NCBI GenBank assembly: GCA_000467715.1
Contig: AJFK01000344.1
Coordinates: 1-25,074 of the forward strand
DNA length: 25,074 nt
Direction of reading: 5' to 3'
Origin: Hysterium pulicare CBS 123377
Taxonomy: Eukaryota > Ascomycota > Dothideomycetes > Hysteriales > Hysteriaceae
Positions 20,743 to 25,074 of the stretch are shown in pieces; the stretch's first letter is position 1, and each line of letters starts with the position of its first letter. Below the pieces are notes generated by a model. The model was given only the letters and a program-made list of their open reading frames with translations. It ran no database searches and was not told the DNA's origin. A program made the translations under genes and the position numbers.

Positions 20743-23538
20743 CTAAGTCAAAGTCCTCTCAACAAGATCCCTATAAATCTTCTTCAAATCCGCAACATCG
20801 ATCGTCAATTCTTCGACCCTCTCACTCTTCTCACCCAGCATCTCGAGCGTGGTCTGATATCTCTCGTTCATAGCCTTGAGCTCCATCTCCAATTTATCGA
20901 CCCTCTCGTCTGCCGCTCGCTTCTCGTCGACTTCCCGCATCAGCGCTACGACTTCTTCGCGAGCTTCGTCGCGTTGCGCTACTAGACGCGCCATTTCTTC
21001 CTTCGAGGTGGCCTTCTCGGATTCCAAGCGACGGACAGCTGCGCTCATGCGCTCGACGAGTTGGACAGAGGGACCCGCGCCAACGGTACTGACGGAGATC
21101 ATGTCGTTAATGGTTCTGTGAGGGGAACTTGAATTCTCGAACGCCTCATCGTGATCATACGTATGGATAGACGGCGTCTGAGAAGCATTGGCGCCATTAA
21201 GCTGGGATAGGCTTGAAGGAATCGAGTCCTGACGAGTTGGTGGTGTCCCTGCGTCAGGGGTCCTCAGCGGTTGCGTAGATTTACGGCTACTCGGAGGTCG
21301 AGGATCGCTTAGCATTCGGTCCATTGCAGAGAGGGAGAGCTCGGTCGAGGTTGCTCGGCTTAGGTTTCTACGTGCGTGGATGCCGAGAAGGTCGGGAGTT
21401 ACACCGGAATGAGACGTCTTGCGGAAAGAAGCTGAGGGGGAGTCGGCTCGGAGATGATTTGGATCTGGTAGCATGTGATTAGTTTGAATCTCCAATCTCC
21501 ATTTTATCTTCTCTTCCTCGAGTCGTTGCTGGAATTCTGCGTCCCAGACTTTCTTTTCGCGGTCCAAGTCTGCGCGTGCGTCTTGGACTGCATTCTCGGC
21601 TTGACTCAATCGGTTTTGGAGTTTCTGGCTCTGAGCTCGTTGTTCGGTTAGATCTTGCTCGAGAGTCCTTGCTCGGTCGTTGATGCTTTCGAGCTCGTCT
21701 TCCAGTCTTCTTGCTTTGGAGTTTACATCGCGGGCTTTGCGGCGGATGTCGTTTTCGCGCTTAGCTGTTTCGTCGCGCTCTTTCTCTAGAGCGGCAACGC
21801 GGGAAGTCAGGGTGCTTTCGATGCCTTGCCAGTTCTCGGAGGCGAGAGCGTATTGGGTCTGGAGAGTTTCGATTTGTCGAAGAAGCTTGGCTTGGGAGTC
21901 GCCGGTGGCGGATGAGGAGACTTCTTCGGTTCGGGTGCGGAGAAGTTCGAGTTTTGTTTCGAGGTTCTAGTATCATATATATTAGCATTTCTAATACCGA
22001 TTTTCAAAACTTTGGGAATGCTTACAGCTATTTCTCCCTTCAGTTCCAGCTCTGCAACTTTAGCCTTCTCCTGCTCTCTTGTTGCCGCCGCTTTAACCTC
22101 TTGTAGATCCCTCTTCGCACGGTCGTCCGCCAATTTCTTCTCTATCCGGATATTCTCGATGTCTTCTCGGAGTTCAGCGGTGACTCTCTTTTCGGCATCC
22201 AAAGCTCCTGTTTGCGCTCTCTTCTCCGCATCCTCCGCTCTTGTTAGCGCATCCGACAGTTGTCTTCGTAATTCCCCAATGGTCAACCCTGCTTCCTCGC
22301 GCTCCGCCCTTATCAGCTCAATATCCTTTTCTATCCTTGCCACGACTTTTAGTCTCTCCTGCGCTGCCCTCTCCGTAGCTTCAGCCCGCTTGGCCCGTTC
22401 TGTTGCATCTCCAATGCTCCTTTCTGCCTTCGACAAGCGCAGTTTGAGGCTCGATATCTCCTTATCCGTCTCCCCAGCCTTCGCCCGCAATTTCTTGATT
22501 GTTGTCAAATGCTTCAGTTCGGTCTTTGACAGGTTCTGACCCTCCTCCAATAGTGCCGCTATTTGTGCATCCTTTTCAGCTACTTTCTTCTCCAACGGAT
22601 CCTTAGTGTCTGGGGATGAAGCAGCAGCTTTCGCTTGCGAAGCTAGTTGCTGGGAGAGGTAAGCCAGTTTGGATTGAAGAGCGTCGATGCGCTCGAGGTG
22701 GGAATGTAGCTCTTCGCGGTGTTCTGAGATGGTTTGCTCATGTGTTTTGCGGAGGGTAGAGAGTTCGGTTTCGAGAATGGCGGGATCGCGCGAAGTAGGC
22801 ATATCGATTTCAGCGCCTTGAGTTGTGGGAAGGTCGAGGGATGGGCGGGAAAGACTAGAGTCAAGCGATTGACGGGGCGAGGTGGTTGAGGTTGGGGGCG
22901 TCTGGATTTCTGGTATCGATATCGAAGGAGGTATCGGAGGTGCCAGACCCGCTATTGCATCTGCTGGTGTATATTCTGAGGAGGGCCTGGGTGCCTCTTC
23001 TGCGTTTGCTCCCTCCACCTTGAATATTTCCTCCGTCTTTGGAGCTGGAGTGTCCCGTACGGTGTCTGAATCTCTCGAATCGATACTGGCCCTGTTCATG
23101 TCCAGAGCTTGACCCGCCAATGATGGACTTTCTAGAGCTGGGCTTGCAGCTCTCGAAGGTAGGTCTGAAGAAGCTCTACTCGCGGGCCGGGATCCGTCAG
23201 CTCCCTTGTTCACGACTTTTGCAAGCCTATCTTGCAATCTCGAATTGGGTCTACTTCTTGAAGGATTCCGAGACAATCCTAGAGTTTGGTTAGCCAAGTT
23301 CGATGACCTCCAAATTTTGATGTAGTTGGTCCTTACCTGGCTCAACCTGTAGCCTTGCCCTCTCTGCAGCTGCCTTCTCAGCAGCTTCCTGCTTCGCCGC
23401 TGCCTCTGCAGCTCGACTTTTCGCAGATGCTTGATCATCTTCCGCAAGTATAGAATCCAAGCGTGACTCAAGCCCGGCGACAGCGCCCGACCACATAGAT
23501 CCCCATCTGGAGTTTGGCTGCCGGGATTGCTGTGACAT
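20743..23538 (-). CDS. Golgin of the TMF1/Sgm1 family (coiled-coil Golgi tether)
   Basis: Three exons: 23538-23337, 23278-22026, 21966-20743 (2679 nt, 892 residues). The N terminus (SRWGSMWSGAVAGLESRLDSIL) is followed by an Ala/Glu-rich helix. A Pro/Ser/Thr-rich disordered stretch (about residues 75-235) leads to a long coiled coil, with the TMF DNA-binding-like segment (LRAKAGETDKEISSLKLRL), a second Ser-rich break (about 650-750) and a C-terminal coiled coil. The end (VRRLESEKATSKEEMARL, YQTTLEMLGEKSERVEELT, DVADLKKIYRDLVE) is the TMF 'TATA-binding' domain, which in metazoan TMF1 binds Rab6. Yeast Sgm1 is the likely functional counterpart and acts at the Golgi. Both introns are short (58 and 59 nt) and end in TAG. 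It is convergent with the ankyrin gene, 211 bp away. Confidence 0.9.
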
Positions 23539-24224
23539 GCTGGGAATCACCAACTACTCTCTTTCCTACTTCAAGTGTGGCTTCAGGATTGATCAATCAC
23601 GGTATGCTCATCCTTCGTCTCGATAGATGCATTGTTCGTGGAACGTTTAAAGGAAGGTTGATGAAAGTTTCCTGTAGGGCTGTGGTGGGGAGAGAAACAT
23701 GGGCAACGGTGTTCGTTCGGGGAGCGCTTTGACGCGCGTAATGGATCGCGGGTTAGGAATGTCTAATTGGCGAGGATTACGGGGACAGAGCAAGGGAGGA
23801 CCAGGTGTTTGTTCGTTGGCTGTCCCTTTTGTGTTGGTGGTGGCATCACCATGGCGCAGTGCAGTACCCGCAGTTACGAGGTTGAAACAAAAGATGAGGT
23901 GTGTCTGTGCACTAGAAATCCTATTTCGGGCTGTTGAATATTGACGGCTATGTCATGGCGCATCTATGACAATTTGAATATAGGATAGACTTGGTAGTTC
24001 TATTTCATGTCCTTATAGGCAGAATTAGGTACCCTAATATCGGCTTGCATTGAGCTGCAAGGCACTCTGGGCATGCAGGCTAAGACCCATTTCACGTTGT
24101 TCCAAATAAGGTCTAGCGTAATAAGGTAACGTAACGTAACCAGACAAATTCACCACTGGCTCCAGCAACTATCTCTCACGATTCTCTATATTGGATTTCA
24201 TCTATATTGACAATAATTCTCAGG
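23539..24224. promoter_or_regulatory. Divergent intergenic region between the golgin and Nit2-type genes
   Basis: These 686 bp separate two divergent start codons. A short GTAAC tandem (three units, about 24125-24140) is the only repeat I notice. Open frames on both strands are short and show no family motif. Confidence 0.45.
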
Positions 24225-25074
24225 ATGCCTCTCGCTGTAAGAAAAGGTTTCTTTCTATGCTCAAAGTTTTAATGTCCGATTTAAGGCTCGGTTTTGTCTT
24301 GCTTATCAATCTCATCGTGATTCCAATATCTGAAGCATAGAAACATTCGAGAGAAACATCATTGTCATATAAGAATCCCTCATCTATCATTGTCATATAT
24401 TTACAGCTTTCAAATCGTCACACATATGTTCCGTCGTCTAGTAAAATAGTTTAGTCACAGTTACATTCATAATAGCTCCTAATCTACGAAAGAAAGATCC
24501 TAATTCTCTTTCTCCAGGCAATCGGCCAAATATGCTCAACAGCAAGCATGACCCACAACCTCTCCCAATGCCGACCCCTTGTCCAAAAAGCCGTAGCAGC
24601 GGGAGCAAAAGTAAGCCGCATTTCGCCTCCCCAACCCCTCTACCCATGCCATTAACCCCACCCCCAGGCCCTCTTCCTCCCCGAAGCCTCCGACTACATA
24701 GCCTCCAGCGCCGCCGAAACCGTCTCGCTAGTAAAATCCGTTCAAGACTCCGAATTCGTGCTCGGCCTGCAAGCCGAAGCGCGGAACGCCAAGCTACCCA
24801 TTAATGTCGGCGTGCATGAACCGACGAGCGATGGGGAAAAAGTCAAGAACACATTACTCTGGATAGACGAGAAAGGCGAAATCGTACAGCGGTATCAGAA
24901 GCTGCATCTTTTCGATGTAGAGATCAAAGGCGGACCGATTTTGAAAGAGAGTAATAGCGTTGAAAAAGGGAAAGCAATCCTCGACCCCTTTGACACGCCT
25001 TTAGGGAAAATTGGCCTTTTGATTTGCTTCGATGTAATGCCTATCCCGCTCTAACTCACCACTCCCCCCCCCCC
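24225..25074 (+). CDS. Nit2-type amidase (deaminated glutathione amidase family), 5' part
   Basis: Partial; it continues beyond the window. Exons are 24225-24236, 24518-24610 and 24668-25033, and an intron opens at 25034 (gtaatg, branch-like CTAAC). The 157 residues read MPLA-AIGQICSTASMTHNLSQC..., with the nitrilase-superfamily triad Glu41 (FLPEASDYI), Lys113 (QRYQKLHLFDVEI) and Cys155 (LICFD). NVGVHEP, GPILKESNSV and GKAILDPFDTPLGKIG closely follow the yeast Nit2/mammalian Nit1 branch. That branch hydrolyses deaminated glutathione, a by-product of transaminases, to 2-oxoglutarate and Cys-Gly. The first exon codes for only four residues and its intron is 281 nt; the start is chosen because MPLAAIGQ fits the family, but another first exon is possible. 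The expected continuation after CFD is outside the window. Confidence 0.9.
25064..25074. repeat. Terminal poly-C run
   Basis: The window ends in 11 consecutive C within an intron of the Nit2-type gene. A homopolymer at the very end suggests a contig break rather than a natural boundary. Confidence 0.8.

Noticed and set aside
20876-22539. Plus-strand Ser-rich ORFs (up to 175 codons) opposite the golgin gene.
   Set aside because: They are antisense shadows of the Glu/Lys/Arg-rich coiled-coil frame; their Ser-rich composition follows from the complementary codons.
1-25074. A gene cluster, mobile element, or defence or secondary-metabolism system.
   Set aside because: Genes are housekeeping types on alternating strands with no shared pathway; no transposase, integrase, reverse transcriptase, terminal repeats, PKS/NRPS or NLR signatures were seen.

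Overview
The window is nuclear DNA of a filamentous ascomycete (Pezizomycotina, perhaps a leotiomycete; the class is a guess). Genes lie on both strands with short intergenic gaps. Nearly all are interrupted by 47-105 nt GT-AG introns with CTAAC/CTGAC-like branch sites. The protein set (GH25 lysozyme, GH79 glycosidase, UBA2, elongin C, golgin TMF1, Nit2) is typical of such fungi. There are no operons, no ribosome-binding sites and no bacterial features. I spliced the genes by hand; every complete model has a total length divisible by three and rebuilds the family motifs across its junctions.

Left part (1-8700). The 3' end of a GH25 lysozyme gene (+) converges on a secreted GH79 glycosidase (-, 6 exons). 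Next come a queuosine-salvage glycosylase of the DUF2419/QNG1 family (-, 5 exons) and, divergent from it across 272 bp, the SUMO E1 subunit UBA2 (+, 5 exons). A short-chain dehydrogenase resembling mitochondrial 3-oxoacyl-ACP reductase (-, 3 exons) follows, then elongin C (+, 4 exons), divergent across 284 bp.

Middle (8677-13962). About 2.4 kb holds no gene I can defend, only a 13-bp tandem repeat and one small ORF with a signal-peptide-like start. It is followed by a 654-residue protein of unknown function (-, 3 exons), divergent from the next gene across 0.8 kb.

Right part (13963-25074). An HSP70-like (HSPA12-type) ATPase with 8 exons, a decayed F-box gene, an intact single-exon F-box paralogue and a gankyrin/Nas6-like ankyrin protein (6 exons) all lie on +. 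A TMF1/Sgm1-type golgin (-, 3 exons) and the 5' part of a Nit2-type deaminated-glutathione amidase (+) close the window. The sequence ends in a run of 11 C inside an intron of that last gene, so it looks like a contig end.

The genes do not form one pathway. They are mostly housekeeping: SUMO and ubiquitin-ligase parts (UBA2, elongin C, F-box, proteasome chaperone), tRNA-nucleoside salvage, Golgi tethering and metabolite repair, with two secreted carbohydrate-active enzymes at the left edge. I saw no mobile element, CRISPR array, secondary-metabolite cluster or rRNA/tRNA gene. The most interesting signals are the many AAG 3' splice sites (8 of 37 introns in my models), the in-frame first intron of UBA2, the 5-nt last coding exon of elongin C, tandem SUMO-interaction-like motifs at the UBA2 C terminus, and an F-box duplication in which one copy is breaking down.
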